From the NCBI GenBank assembly GCA_025617745.1, contig CM046853.1, positions 34,232,625 to 34,296,624 on the forward strand: a DNA stretch of 64,000 bases, given 5' to 3'. Both the position numbers and the translations under genes were made by a program. Origin of the DNA: Heliocidaris erythrogramma (lineage: Eukaryota > Echinodermata > Echinoidea > Camarodonta > Echinometridae). The notes below the pieces were generated by a model that was given only the letters and a program-made list of their open reading frames with translations, was not told the DNA's origin and searched no databases. Shown here in pieces: positions 24,401 through 33,079 of this stretch (positions within the stretch are counted from its first letter, which is position 1; every line of letters starts with the position of its first letter).

Positions 24401-27400
24401 ATGAAGGGAGCACATATCTGATCTAATAAAGTACCTTTTAATGTAATTCTCATTGTTAGTATACCATTCCTATCCATTATAATCATGCTACTTTCACACT
24501 GTGATATACATGTATTACTATTGTGATAAATTTTGTGAATGGATATGGATTGTATAGGGTTGAAAAGACGACCTTGCGTGGAGTACAAGGTCGATATGAA
24601 GCATTGTCAATGCTCTGTAAAGCTTTTTATGAGTTCAAATCAATAGATTACTGCAGTATAGACAGATACCTGATATACATTTATGGTGTACAGGTGTGTA
24701 AATATAGATACAGACATGCATATAGTCACCAAGAATGCAGTGTAATAAACCTTAAGCATACTTCTAGCAGTTTCGAGCTAGGGTACGTAATGTGCCACAG
24801 AAAAAAGACATTTGTAGGGGCATTAGATAATCTTAGCCCAAGCCAGGCAATGTCTAGTTCACATATGAAGTCTTCATGGCTACACAGATTATATAGGAAC
24901 ACAAAGTATATAGGAATTTGGGTATATTGCTCTGGTTTGAGCAATTGTGAGTGTAGTTATCAAAAGAAAGGTCTAAATTTGTATTATTAATGTTTGAAGC
25001 ACCTGAAAAACATGAAGAATTCAACTTTCCATGTACATGAAGCATTATCTAGGCTAATCTTTATAAAGGCACCATGACTGCCTGAACTACATTGTGATGA
25101 AAATTTTTTTTAACCTGTCTACCCACAGAAATCTATAACCCTAATGCCTAGTTTACATTTGGCCTGCGATTGGTTTACGGAGCCCGTATCCCCTTTTTTA
25201 TGCGGCCTCCACGTGGAGGCAGGAGGCGGCCGTGAGATTTTCATACGGATTCACGGGCTCCGCAGCCTCTACGATTTTGTTTCGCGGGAAGTTATACAAA
25301 TTTGAAAAAATCGCAAGCCCGTAGACATGACGTAGGTGGCATTAGACAATGCCCGCACGGGCATCGCGCGAAGGCCTCGCGCTGATTTTGCAGCAAACGC
25401 ACAATTTTTCGGTGAACATGGGGCAAAAAAAAATGTACAGAGAATGTAGACTCTTGGGACATTTGCACGGCCATCGCAAAGCTCTTGCATGGTTGCCGCT
25501 CGATAACCGTGAAGTACCTGTGATATTGAGCAGCTCCCGCACCATAACCGTGCAGCCGCCTTGAGACGGGCCAAACATTTTTCAGACGGGCTCTGTACGA
25601 TTTCTGTGCGGAGACTGGCGAGGCTGCACGGTAACTGCACTGAAATGGCACAATTTCCGAATCTCCGAACAGCCTCTGTACGGATTTGCCCCGGCCTGCC
25701 TCCGAGGGCCAATACAAAAAATGGCATGATGCTCCTAGATAATGTTAACACAAACACCGTAGCCCGTAGCCACCTACGTTGCCCCCAAAATCGCATGGAA
25801 AATCATAGACCAATTTATCGTACGGTGCCCGGGGCAAATGTAAACTAGGCATAAGTTTGGGTTCACCTGTACAGCCATCCCACCCATTCGTAAATGTATA
25901 ATATAGTCTGTTTGGAGCCAGATGGGCATTAACTCATATAGTATTACTTAAACACAGAGTTACACCCTTCTCGCTCCAAACAGACGATATATGTGCTGAT
26001 ATGTACAGCTTCTGTGCATTGTTGGGTAGAAAAAAGAGGAACTATGACATGGGCCCCTCTCTCCCTAATCATAGGATTTTGAAATAGGCATTCAAGATTT
26101 TTCTATTTTGGTAGTGGTCCTTTTTGTGGGCTTGCATTGCTGTAGATTTAGGAAAACATTTTAACTCTAAATTTCCACAATTTCCATATGATATTCATCA
26201 TGCATATGGTCTAAGTACTCTGCCAGATAGTATTATGTGCGAAACTTTTATATTAAGACGATTTAAATCGGAGTGCAATATTGTTCCCATATGCATTTTT
26301 ATCATTAGAAAATAAACAAATGACTCAATCATTTCTTTGTATGCATATATTATAATTTGCTATTAAATATAATAATCATTATTCACACTTATAAAATGAC
26401 AAACTATTTTGAGAAAAAAAAGATGCAAATTGAAATCCCCTTTATATGGATTCCTCAGGCAAATTATAAGTGCTGATTTCAAATTTAAAAGAACTAAAGA
26501 TGACATGAACATGGTACAAATTGGTATCACTGAATATGCATGACCATTTGCATATTTCTACTTTCCACATAAAATGCTTCAATAAAATATTCAATAGCAT
26601 ATTTAGTTTCATTCTAAAGCTTCAAAAATATTTGATATTATTCAGATAGCGTCTATGAAGAAAGGAAGCACACTATTTCAATTAATTATTTACAATAATT
26701 ATGAAAACACTAACCACTAAATCGATGTAGTTTGGTATAAGATGATATATAGTACAGGAATGTAAAGTGTATAATCTAAAACTTGACTGCGAGCTAGCCG
26801 CAAGCTTGCGGCACACGTAAATGGCATGCTTATTGGCAAGCTTGCCACTCTTCCGGCAAGCTTGCCAATAAGCGAACCAAAATTTGTTTAGTGTGATGCA
26901 CTTTTTTATGCGTTTTTCACCACTTCTGCAATTTATCCTGCATACAATAAAGCCTAGACGATAGGTTTCTGGGTTTGTTTTCTTCTCTATCCCCCACAAT
27001 TATCTAAATTTTAACATTTTTTTTATGCGTTTGGACCGCTGTACACATACGGGAGCATAGCTGTGTGAGTGAGTGAGTGAGTGACCAAGTAGCAGGCTGG
27101 TAACATTTTCATGGTAGTTTTGGACATGATATAGGGCTAGTGTCACTATCATTGCGAATAAAATTTTTATTTTCATTTATGCAATGTATGAACGACAGGT
27201 TTTTGAGATATTTTTCTTCTTTATCCGATGTAATTATCTTAATTTTATCATTTTTGTGATGCTTTCGATTGCAATGCAGCAATTTTCAGACAAGCTGTAT
27301 ACGTAAGAGTTGCATAGCCAGACTTGTGTGAATTCTGAGTGAGTGATCGAGTAGCAAGCTGCATGGCACTGGTAATATTTTCATAGTCATTTCGGGCATA

Positions 27401-30400
27401 TAGGCATCAGAAATTATTATTATTATTATTATTTGCTATGATCCTGATATTAGGCCTATATGCCTGAAACGACCACAGATGTAATGAAAACAGTAATCTG
27501 TGTCTGCACAGAATCTCTGTTACCTTTTGGCAGACAGCAGATGACAGGTAACCTCAGTTTTGAAGTTCCTTTCAGATATTACACCTTGCATACATGTACT
27601 TTTACACAGAGTTAGCCTGCCCCTCTGGGTCTCAACGGACGATATTCAACAAGTTTCATTCCAATTTCATTTTCGCTGCCACTCTAGATGTTATCAACAG
27701 TCAACCTTCTTTTCCTCTCAGTATTCATATTGCCTGTCTGGGAGACGGGCAATATCTATCTCTAGCAGGATGGTACAATGAATCTTTCCCGAAGCCCTGT
27801 CAAGGGTTTTTGCTTCTGCATAAAGATTAGATCAATTTATAATCTTGGCTTAATCAAATTTTAATTAAACCCTGTCTTTAGAGACTTGCTTAAGAAATAT
27901 GGGCTTTCATTGCATCATAAGCAAGAGACTTACTGGCCACATTGTCAAACTTGGTTTGATAAATTATAGTCCGGTTCACACGGTGGGAGCTAAACTTGAA
28001 GTTTCGCTTGTAGTTTCACAACTTTAAGTTATCTTGTAGTTTCAGACCACATGAACGGACTTGTAGTTTCAAAACTTTAACTTGTACATGTAGCTCCAGA
28101 ACCACAAGTGAGCTTGTAGTTAACGCCAAAACCATGAGCCTCCCTCGGATAATAATATTTAGTGACACTTGTTGTCTGTTTAGAGCTAGAATGGTATTCA
28201 GCCTGTTTCAAGGAAATGGGAGTTATGCCCTTTTTGGCTTTCAAGAGATGATACAATTATGGTTTTGCTATTTTTTCTAATATTCAGAAGAATTTGTCAA
28301 ATTTGCTTCTTGCTTTGTACTCCATTTCTGTTCACCTTATTATATGCTGATTTTTGCATTAAAGTAGAGAATTTACATTTCTTTAATTTATCGTTATCAT
28401 CGGTTCATTTCATATCAATGAGGCATAGCAGCAGTGGAATTTAGAATAAATGGAAAAGGGAGTTGAACATTTGTCAATAAGATGGGAAAGAAGGCAATAG
28501 AAAAATAGAAGCAAATAAGAGGATGAAGATATAATCTGCTTAAAAAGAAAGAAACTATGATCTGAATAAAAACAGGAAGAATATATAATTTAAATAAAAA
28601 GGAGGAAATACATGTAGCTAGGGGAGAAAATACCTAGAGAAAAAGATGCGAAATGAAAAAGGAGAAAGAAGGGATGGTACAGTGGTAGAAAACAACATCT
28701 TTTGACGACGTCATTCAGCTAAATTTAAACCTTCATTTATTGACCTTCTCGCGTCTCACTGTATTAACATGTGTTAGGTTGGCGCCTTTCTCTTGCTTTC
28801 CCCGTTGATTTAGCAATTTGTTACTTGCTGTACTGAATTTTAAAGCAATGCTCCAAGCAAAGTGTTGTCTGTGTGTATCATTGCAACCTTGTATTGCAAT
28901 CCATTCCCCTACAAACATTCCAAGATTCTGTATGAGATATTTGGTTTGATGATGGTTTATTTAACCTGACTGCTAAGGAAGCATGTGTATGCTTGTAAGT
29001 AAGCAACCAGGGGACCGACGGCTGTCAGTCCTCTCCGAGGGACTTGGTAATAAGGATTAATTCCTTACCAAAGGGCACTAGCGTATCCACTTTGTTTTGA
29101 ACATGGGTCCTCCAGTTACGAGACCACTGCTCTACCACTGAGCAACTGCGCCTTCTTTCATGTTTTCAACATGTGTACCAATTTATGAATACATATCAAT
29201 GATCAAGTGAGTTTACATCGGTATGCATTACATGAGTGAACTTTATTAGTATTAGAATTTAAAAATATGAGAGCATTATTTATCAGGTATAATAAACCAG
29301 TGTATGTTCTAATGATCGAGATACAACAAAGTAGCAGAAATTGCTAATGAAGATTTACTTCAAGCCTAATGTAATCGACTACTACTCTGCATACCAATAT
29401 TAATAAGACATACAATAGACATGGCAAATTCCGTTGAGGGAGCAACTGTCTAGGATTGCTGAATTTTAGAAGTTCCTAATCTATCACGATTTTAGTAATA
29501 AATGTTCAAAAGTTTATTTTTAGATTTATATAGGAATATTAATTCAGAAATGTTTATATTCATGAGCAAATTACTATTCTTTATTTTTATTTTGTCAGGA
29601 TCAGTCTTTTTCTTTCTCTCTTTTTTGTTAGTTACAGTTCGTAGGCAATGTGCACAAATGGACTGTTAACCAAAAGGGGCGAAGTAAAGTGACTTTTTAA
29701 ATGAAGATCACTTAACCTTTAAGATGGGGAAACTTATTGAGTTTTGTGTTAATTGGCCTGTGGGTATAATTTGGTGAAGACTCTACTCTCGTACAGTCAT
29801 GAGCCAAACTTTGATTGCCTGCCTAATGTGATGCAATAAAGATTATTGATTTTAGTGTGGGCACCAAATAAACATCAACCAATTAAGCTTTATCAAGAAG
29901 CCACCGTTCAGGAGTGACTGTAATACCAAGACTTGCAGGTCTACCGTGGGTATTAGAAACAAGAGAATTTCCAAAGAGATATAACTTGATTTGGATATAT
30001 GAATATGATTTGAAGGGAGTATGGTAGAAAGGGAGAAATTCCTTGAACGCTGGAGCACCTTATCATGGTCGCTCAGCTAAAGCCGGGGTAATAATTGCAA
30101 GTAGTAATTTCAGGGCCCTCAGGGAGAATAGTACAGTCAAACCTGCCTTAGCGATCACCTGTATATAAAGACCACCTGTCTATAAAGACCGCTTTTCTTG
30201 ACTCCTTTGAAGCCAATTTACATGTTAAAGAACCTGTCTATAGAGACCACCTGCTGTTAAAGACCACATTTTCTGGTTCCCTTGGGTGGTCTTTATAGAC
30301 AGGTTTGACTGTATATGATACTGATGAGGCTACCCTGGGTAGACAAGACATATTATTTTTTGTTTTTATTATTATAATAATTATTATTGTTGTTGTTGTT

Positions 30401-32661
30401 ATTGTCATCATTATTATTATGAATGACACATGATGCAAAGTTCCATCTTTGACCATTCACCAGAGAAAGAGTTTATCTATTTAAAAATGTTTTTCCTTAA
30501 AGGCTTGCACAATACATCCGTAAAAAATACTGCAGACAACTTATAATTATAGTAAGATAAAATAGTATTAAAAAAAAGTTATTAATGAGAGAGAAGAAAG
30601 AATTAAAGTTGGGTTTAAAAAAATAAAAAGAGGGAAATTCCATTCATTCTTATATAGAAAGAGGAAAATCGGATGAAACCTCATTGATAGTGAGAAGAAA
30701 AAATATGATGAAGAAAATGGAATGAAAAAAAAAGAGAAAAGAATGGGAGGAAGAATGCAAGAAAGTTGGTTAGAAGTAGCTTAAAAATAATTATCTTGTT
30801 TGAGTCCCTTGCTGGAGAAGATTGAGAAGAGTCCTCGGATACTTCATACATAGTTCTCTTTATGGTATCAAATCTCTGCTTGAAATGCCAAGGTCATGGT
30901 AAGACCTTGCCCCCAGGAATCCAAAGATTCATGGAATGTGGCCCCACTGATCACATTATATCCCCCTCACCCTCTACAAATCCACCGTAGCTGCGATGCA
31001 TTAATAGAACATTAGACACATCCCATCCCTCAAGGGAGGGAGATCGTGAACTCTATTATCCGTACTTAAACAAAGTTCATGCATGTACTGTTTGGGCAGC
31101 GAAAAGGACATATAAGAAAGCACAGTGTTAAATACAGGCTTATGTTGTTCTCCTTGAATCAAATGATGTTTGTCGGAGATCACTTTGTATTATATCCTTG
31201 ATTTCCGGTGAATTTGGGTATTTTAGTGTAAACATCTGTAAGAAACGCTACATCTCGGCAACATATCGCCATACATTAAGACCTTTCCATCCCACCGGCT
31301 CCCCGCACAACAATCTTGGGGCTTCGCATGGAGATAGCATGTGCGTCACTGTGTGAAGTATACGCCCAATCCTCATGGGTTTTGCATGCATAGATGGTGT
31401 ATAGTGCACACTGCTATTGTTGGGAGTTTACATCCCTGGCCCGTGATATGAATTGTATTTTGCGTCTCTTTTGTGTAATATTCCCCTTCAGGAGATGAAA
31501 TCTTCACAGCATCTTTAATATTGCTGGTATTTTGCTGTTTATCAACAAAAATCCAAGAAATCTGATGAACAGTTTTTGAGGGCTTACCAAAGCTGTACAT
31601 TACCTTTAAACAACCTTTTATAGTATTTTAATCTCCTAACATGCCATTTGATTTACAATTAGTTCACACTGCTGCATTGCACAAAGAGAGGATTTCGATG
31701 TGTGTGATGGTACAGGAGGAGCAGTTTTTTGAATACTGGATTTGGGGGAAAAAAAATTCTAATTTTTATGTCATCTGAGATACTGGGAAAATGATGCCAA
31801 TGAGAAAGAGTAGCATGCATTCATGATGTTTATGAGCAGTTACAATCGTGTTTAAAAGAGCATGATTTTTTTTATTTATTTATTTTTTTTGGGGGGGGGG
31901 GATTTATGGAACATTTGGAACATTGGAGAAGAATCTTCTATAGATGTGGACTCATTTGTTTGATGTCATATGGCATATCAATCAGTGAGGAAGATTTTTT
32001 TTTTAAATTGGCATTTTTCTCTTCTTTGGGGGGGGGGGGGGAGGGGTGTAAAAGAAGTTTGGCAAAGATATGGTATTACTCATTGAGCTGTGGCATTTCT
32101 GGTCGAAATCATAAGTTATTTTCACCTCTTGATCTTTCAAATTTTACTTGCTATTATAATATAAAAATTGAGACCAAGTAAAAACAGCTTTCCTTCACCC
32201 TTTGTATTTCAAGATTTGTTTACAGATCTTCACATCACATCACGGAAAGTAGTGATTTCAATATTGGATATTAAAAGGCTTAAGAAAATGCATTTGTCAT
32301 GCATGGAAAAAAGGAAAGACATAGTATTTGTCATTACATGATTACGCCAACATCCCTAGTTTACTGAAACAAGTAAAAAATATCTTGTTTGATAACATCA
32401 TTATATATTTACCAAATAATCTTCAATCTGTTCCTGGTCTCTTAATTATTCTGCAGATTACCCTACTTTGAAACAAGTGCTAAGAGTGGAAACAACATTG
32501 CCAAGGCGATAGAGTGCCTCCTAGACAACGTCATGCTAAGGATGGAGAGAAGCGTGGACAAGAGCCAGTTCCCGGGCGCGGTCATCGCCCACGGCAACGG
32601 GCAGGGCATTCCTATGGAGTTGGACGAGGCAGGAGAGCATAGGAACGGGTGTGCCTGCTAG
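355..32661 (+). CDS. RAB27: Rab27-type small GTPase gene, last three coding exons (exons 355-437, 23740-23967, 32457-32661)
   Basis: Three exons encode the C-terminal two thirds of a Rab27 GTPase, which in animals controls docking of secretory and lysosome-related vesicles through Slp/Slac2/Munc13-4 effectors. In order they give WDTAGQER (switch II), the Rab27-typical [20 protein letters not shown] block, NKSD (guanine specificity), ETSAK and a terminal Cys-Ala-Cys, a CXC signal for double geranylgeranylation. The phases match: the first exon ends AG and the next starts with A (Arg); the second ends GG and the third starts with A (Gly). The P-loop and switch I exons must lie left of base 1. 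The first intron carries DIRS copy 1 in the same orientation. What is seen is the sequence and splice sites; vesicle function is family knowledge. RAB27A and RAB27B are vertebrate duplicates, so this is probably the single invertebrate Rab27. Confidence 0.93.
628..774. mobile_element. GGGCCCTGTTTCATAA-type foldback MITE
   Basis: Ends GGCCCTGTTTCATAAGAC and AAGTTTTATGAAATGGAGCC. The core is the reverse of CTCAGCCAATCAGATTCAAG. Related copies are at 16908 and 52872. Confidence 0.78.
2600..3054 (+). mobile_element. Distant relative of the TTAA-flanked MITE family
   Basis: Bounded by TAACCCTGTG and GCCAGGGGTTAA. The interior shares GTTGCCAA, GCTCTTTCTGCTCATG and similar words with the piggyBac-like copies, but is diverged. 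A further fragment is at about 55980-56150. Boundaries are approximate. Confidence 0.5.
3268..3854. mobile_element. Foldback MITE with long terminal inverted repeats, TTAA-flanked
   Basis: Left end AGGGGAATCCAACCTT and right end AAGGTTGGATTGCCCT, each flanked by TTAA. Similarity between the arms continues for over 100 bp (GTGAAAGTTTGAACGAAATC against its inverted partner near 3785). ORFs inside, including the 117-residue one, are incidental. Confidence 0.8.
5852..5989. mobile_element. GGGAGCATTTCATCAAGTG-type foldback MITE
   Basis: Ends GGGGAGCATTTCATCAAGTG and CACTTGCTGAAACGCACCCC, with the palindrome TCAGTGATTTTTACCGACAA and its inverse. The core TTTGCTCTCAGCCAATCAGA is shared with the other foldback subfamily. 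Confidence 0.8.
6537..7015. repeat. Long imperfect CT microsatellite
   Basis: Nearly 480 bases of TCTC repeats with interruptions. The Leu/Ser-rich and Arg/Glu-rich ORFs on both strands (6559-7052) are products of the repeat, not genes. Confidence 0.92.
8745..9180 (+). repeat. Degenerate tandem repeat, unit about 110-130 bp
   Basis: At least four decayed units share TTTGGTAGTGAAATTGTATT, GAGAAACT, CCCATGCAT and ACTCCTGATTTAAAGGTA-like words in the same order. Confidence 0.7.
9799..9968 (+). repeat. DIRS copy 1 left inverted terminal repeat
   Basis: Starts TTTACTGCAATAAATC and runs through ACCTACCTATTATGCC to CCATCTTCCTCTTT. Its reverse complement recurs at 15191-15383 with few mismatches, including the perfect palindrome CACAATATTGTG (9884-9895). 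The outer end is about 20 bases shorter than the right repeat. Confidence 0.9.
10391..12074 (+). pseudogene. DIRS copy 1 gag-like ORF, frameshifted
   Basis: Probable start ATGAATTCGGAAGAAG (Met-Asn-Ser-Glu-Glu-Glu). The product is low-complexity and Ser/Pro/Gly-rich, with a basic PAKKKAKK segment (possible nuclear signal) and an Arg-Gly-rich C-terminus ([13 protein letters not shown]) suited to nucleic-acid binding. No CCHC zinc knuckle is visible, which is common in DIRS Gag. The frame breaks near 10700 and near 11250, where copy 2 stays open. Within the basic segment a stop (AAATAG) replaces a Lys codon of copy 2. The last part (11322-12074) is open and ends TGA. The function is inferred from position and composition. 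Confidence 0.75.
12106..13996 (+). pseudogene. DIRS copy 1 reverse transcriptase-RNase H-DAM-like ORF, one break
   Basis: The N-terminal part ([12 protein letters not shown] through [11 protein letters not shown]) is in one frame from ATG 12106. From 12365 the protein continues in another frame to TAA at 13996. Counting from 12365: RT motif [10 protein letters not shown] at 39-47, [11 protein letters not shown] at 73-83, catalytic YLDDW at 103-107; RNase H residues in STDAS (268-272), LEF (301-303), TDNV (326-329) and ADFLSR (377-382); then a DLFAS...AFPPF region like the methylase-like domain of DIRS elements. Near 12330-12365 the segment before ILNLKR is scrambled or deleted: copy 2 has VIPRRSGKLRLILNLKR there. 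That break should kill this ORF. The stop overlaps the recombinase start. Confidence 0.88.
13996..14970 (+). CDS. DIRS copy 1 tyrosine recombinase (intact)
   Basis: Uninterrupted 324-residue ORF from ATG 13996, sharing its A with the RT stop (TAATG). It has an N-terminal helical DNA-binding part ([14 protein letters not shown], then [15 protein letters not shown]) and a C-terminal catalytic part: Arg in SGQRRST (about residue 142), His-x-x-Arg in HAHDTRS (His 265, Arg 268) and the nucleophile Tyr in SNPSFISCY-like context (Tyr 301). This is the lambda-integrase fold used by DIRS-group elements to insert circular DNA. The same frame stays open leftward past 11944 through the RT region, but the recognisable domain begins here. 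It looks the least damaged ORF of either copy. Confidence 0.9.
   Translation: MSSRRVSTREIYNSCLLVFFLWCKERNQTPSKAPIGSIADFLISLFDKGRSISTIRGYRSAIGAIHSGFSDGSGISNSPLLSGLIRSFFLKRPPCSRLVPSWSLPKVLEALAKPPFEPLGEALLHHLTVKTLFLVAIASGQRRSTLHALCLTPGHVRWERKGVRLIPKASFIAKNQTAASGPVEIFLCPLSGFSSVREDKVWCPVRALKWYIDKTKSYRKDDQLFLITREPFSPASLDSISRWIVEAIRAAGTEALLSDSKPHAHDTRSVSTSWALFQGVALDDILKAAYWRSPNSFISCYLRDVPAGEAMFASATLKAAVSSL
15037..15132 (+). repeat. DIRS copy 1 internal complementary region
   Basis: The left half (GGCATAATAGGTAGGTAT to TTGCAGTAAA) is the reverse complement of the outer left end. The right half (TTTGTAAAATCAGCAC to ACCTACCTATG) is the reverse complement of the outer right end. It thus equals the joined termini, as expected of the DIRS template for completing the ends. 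Confidence 0.92.
15191..15383 (-). repeat. DIRS copy 1 right inverted terminal repeat
   Basis: Inverted match to 9799-9968 from AAGAGGAAGATGGCC outward, with the palindrome CACAATATTGTG, then a longer outer end (AGTAAATAAGAAAATCAGTG and on to GATTTTACA) that the left repeat lacks. Confidence 0.9.
15897..16595. mobile_element. TTGTTCACMYATG-ended MITE split by a SINE
   Basis: The left end CCTTGTTCACCTATGACAC and right end GCGGCATGTGTGAACAAG are inverted. The right end has a short duplication of GCGGTTTACTGCGGCATGTG-like units. A tRNA-headed SINE occupies most of the interior. A related end (CCGTTCACATATG) is at about 5503. Confidence 0.6.
16028..16440 (+). mobile_element. tRNA-derived SINE
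   Basis: The head contains an A box (TGGCTCGGTCGGTA) and a B box (GGTTCGAATCC) at the correct spacing of a pol III promoter. A body with no ORF follows, ending in a TAATAATAAAATAATATTAA tail. A functional tRNA is unlikely because the acceptor stem does not close and a long body follows. Confidence 0.8.
16772..16887. mobile_element. Foldback MITE, ATTTCATCAAGTG subfamily
   Basis: ACAGTGATTTTTAATGACAA, core CTCTCAGCCAATCAGATG, then the inverse AAAATCACTGACAAAACATT and GATGAAATGCTCCCC. The left end is degraded. Confidence 0.72.
16908..17056. mobile_element. Foldback MITE, GCCCTGTTTCATAAAAC subfamily
   Basis: Ends GAGCCCTGTTTCATAAAACT and AAGTTTTAGGAAATGGAGCC. The core TTTGCTCTCAGCCAGTCAGA is flanked by inverted TTGTTATCAGTAACAA-like arms. 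It lies 20 bp from the preceding copy of the sister subfamily. Confidence 0.78.
17882..18185 (+). repeat. Direct tandem duplication, unit 152 bp
   Basis: Two nearly identical copies beginning ACACAAGTATAGCAT at 17882 and 18034, each ending TTTGTAATACATGAC. Few differences, so a recent duplication. Confidence 0.9.
18858..18915 (+). repeat. Short tandem repeat GTTCATGTCCACAAACCTTG, about 2.5-3 units
   Basis: TTCATGTCCACAAACCTYGT followed by GAG occurs three times in a row with a period of about 25 bp. Confidence 0.85.
19020..19200. repeat. CTCGGTCACAAATACC / TCGTACG-rich repeat fragment
   Basis: Begins CCTCGGTCACAAATACC and is dense in GTACGAA and TTCGTA words, like one end of a known style of foldback MITE. 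The opposite end is not evident. Confidence 0.5.
19706..20103 (+). repeat. Tandem duplication with internal palindromes, unit 206 bp
   Basis: Two copies starting ATGTCCGAGGACATTTTCGG at 19711 and 19917, nearly identical, separated and bounded by GT-rich microsatellite. Each unit holds the GTCC/GGAC palindromes GTCCGAGGAC, TTTTCGGAC and GTCCTCGGAAG. Confidence 0.9.
20105..20390 (+). mobile_element. Interspersed repeat shared with 33080-33325
   Basis: Contains TTTGTTTTGGTGGATACGGC, TGACAAGTAAAATCATAC and CGAACTGGCTTATTGATGCC; the reverse complement of the same block occurs at 33080-33325. Confidence 0.7.
22947..23314 (+). mobile_element. piggyBac-like MITE (TTAA-flanked), copy A
   Basis: 368 bp with ends CCCTATC and CTGTCCTGAAAGGG, flanked by TTAA on both sides. 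It shares the interior with the copies at 48580 and 49481 (GGCAACACATTGAGAGG, ATACCAGATGCAT). TTAA duplication with CCC-starting ends is typical of piggyBac. No transposase is encoded. Confidence 0.8.
23593..23671. mobile_element. GAGCCAGAAGGGC-type short foldback, degraded
   Basis: Arms AAGCCATAAGGGCATTAACT and GAGTTGACACCTTCTGGCTC facing each other, just left of the second Rab27 exon. Confidence 0.65.
23740..23967 (+). CDS. RAB27: Rab27 exon with G4 NKSD motif
   Basis: The acceptor TTTGCAG follows a T-rich tract; the donor is GTAAGA. The exon carries 76 codons starting [15 protein letters not shown] and ending AKEMAEKYG. It includes the effector-region helix [14 protein letters not shown] and the guanine-specificity motif NKSD. 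This is the most conserved part of the gene and identifies it as Rab27 without ambiguity. Confidence 0.95.
25145..25851. mobile_element. GC-rich DNA element with TGCCTAGTTTACATTTG ends
   Basis: Terminal inverted repeats TGCCTAGTTTACATTTGGCC and GGGGCAAATGTAAACTAGGC, flanked on both sides by TAA as in PIF/Harbinger elements. It is GC- and CpG-rich in an AT-rich setting. ORFs on the minus strand (for example 25269-25796) show no domain and are probably a by-product of GC content. Confidence 0.75.
25901..25990. mobile_element. GAGCCAGAAGGGC-type short foldback
   Basis: ATATAGTCTGTTTGGAGCCA, GGGCATTAACTC, then CAGAGTTACACCCTTCTCG and CTCCAAACAGACGATAT; a near-perfect palindrome of about 90 bp. 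Confidence 0.75.
26794..26880. repeat. Clustered palindromes around AAGCTT
   Basis: GCCGCAAGCTTGCGGC followed by TTATTGGCAAGCTTGCCA and its inverse GGCAAGCTTGCCAATAA form a cruciform-capable block of about 87 bp. Confidence 0.75.
26950..27410 (+). repeat. Diverged tandem repeat with GAGT microsatellite, unit about 235 bp
   Basis: GACGATAGGTTTCTGGGTTT to CATTTTCATGGTAGTTTTGG is echoed by GAACGACAGGTTTTTGAGAT to ATATTTTCATAGTCATTTCG. Each unit holds GTGTGAGT- and AGTAGCARGCTG words. Confidence 0.65.
28945..29155 (-). mobile_element. tRNA-headed SINE-like element, minus strand
   Basis: The reverse complement starts GGCGCAGTTGCTCAGTGG with TAGAGCAGTGG (A box), and has CATGTTCAAAAC (weak B box) at tRNA spacing. 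A conserved-looking body with GACTGACAGCCGTCGGTCCC follows, and then CTTACAAGCATACACATGC. Confidence 0.65.
30134..30311. mobile_element. mariner-like MITE, TA-flanked
   Basis: Ends CAGTCAAACCTGCC and GACAGGTTTGACTG flanked by TA, with internal repeats of TATAAAGACCACC. This end sequence and TA flank are typical of Tc1/mariner MITEs. A second copy is at 60385-60574. Confidence 0.85.
32457..32661 (+). CDS. RAB27: Rab27 terminal coding exon
   Basis: After acceptor TTCTGCAG the exon reads [20 protein letters not shown], giving the G5 ETSAK motif, then the alpha-5 helix region and a variable tail ending NGCAC and TAG at 32659-32661. The CXC end predicts geranylgeranylation. Bases here are more GC-rich than the flanks, as expected for coding sequence. 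The 3' untranslated region follows; no single polyadenylation site is certain, although an AATAAA lies at about 33885. Confidence 0.94.
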
Positions 32662-32748
32662 TCTTATCTCCATTAAAGTGAGGAGAAAAGAATGTAGGTA
32701 ACACCCAGTGTGTTATAGAGGAGGAGTATTGGAACGGAAGCAGTATAG

Positions 32749-32999
32749 AATGTATCATCAGCTGAGAGCCAAAAGGGCATTAACTCATAGGTCCATATTC
32801 TACTGAAATTGTAAACCCAACGCTTGGTTTAAGCTCGTCCTGAAGTCAAGTTTAATTAAGCAAGGAAGTTACATCAAGATCGGAGTGTGCCCTAAATGTT
32901 TAATGTGACTTACGTCCTTACTTAATTAGTAGAATCTGGGCCGTAGAATTTATTAAAACACAGAGTTATCGCCCTTATGGCTCTCAACAGATGATATGA
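32749..32999. mobile_element. GAGCCAGAAGGGC-type foldback interrupted by a second foldback
   Basis: Left arm GAGAGCCAAAAGGGCATTAA at about 32764 and right arm AGTTATCGCCCTTATGGCTC ending 32982. Between them, about 32795-32945, an unrelated inverted pair (ATTCTACTGAAATTG against AATTAGTAGAATCTGGG) forms another foldback. Confidence 0.65.
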
Positions 33000-33079
33000 A
33001 AGAATATAGAATATCATGGAATGCTATGAGATGGCAGTGAAAGGATCTCCATGAAACAAGTAAAAACATTGATGTAGAC

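Larger units (their letters stand above)
23968..32456 (+). other. Rab27 second intron
   Basis: An 8.5-kb intron, donor GTAAGA, acceptor TTCTGCAG. It holds several foldback elements, a SINE-like element and simple repeats, and otherwise AT-rich sequence with no gene seen. Confidence 0.85.

Noticed and set aside
25269..25848. Several long overlapping ORFs on both strands
   Set aside because: They lie wholly within a GC-rich non-autonomous transposon; open frames in many phases at once reflect base composition.
27990..28135. CTTGTAGTTTC repeats as a foldback element
   Set aside because: Several direct repeats and one end like a MITE (CCGGTTCACACGG), but no matching opposite end was found.
29090..29155. 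Possible minus-strand tRNA gene
   Set aside because: Weak B box and no matching acceptor stem; reads as a SINE head.
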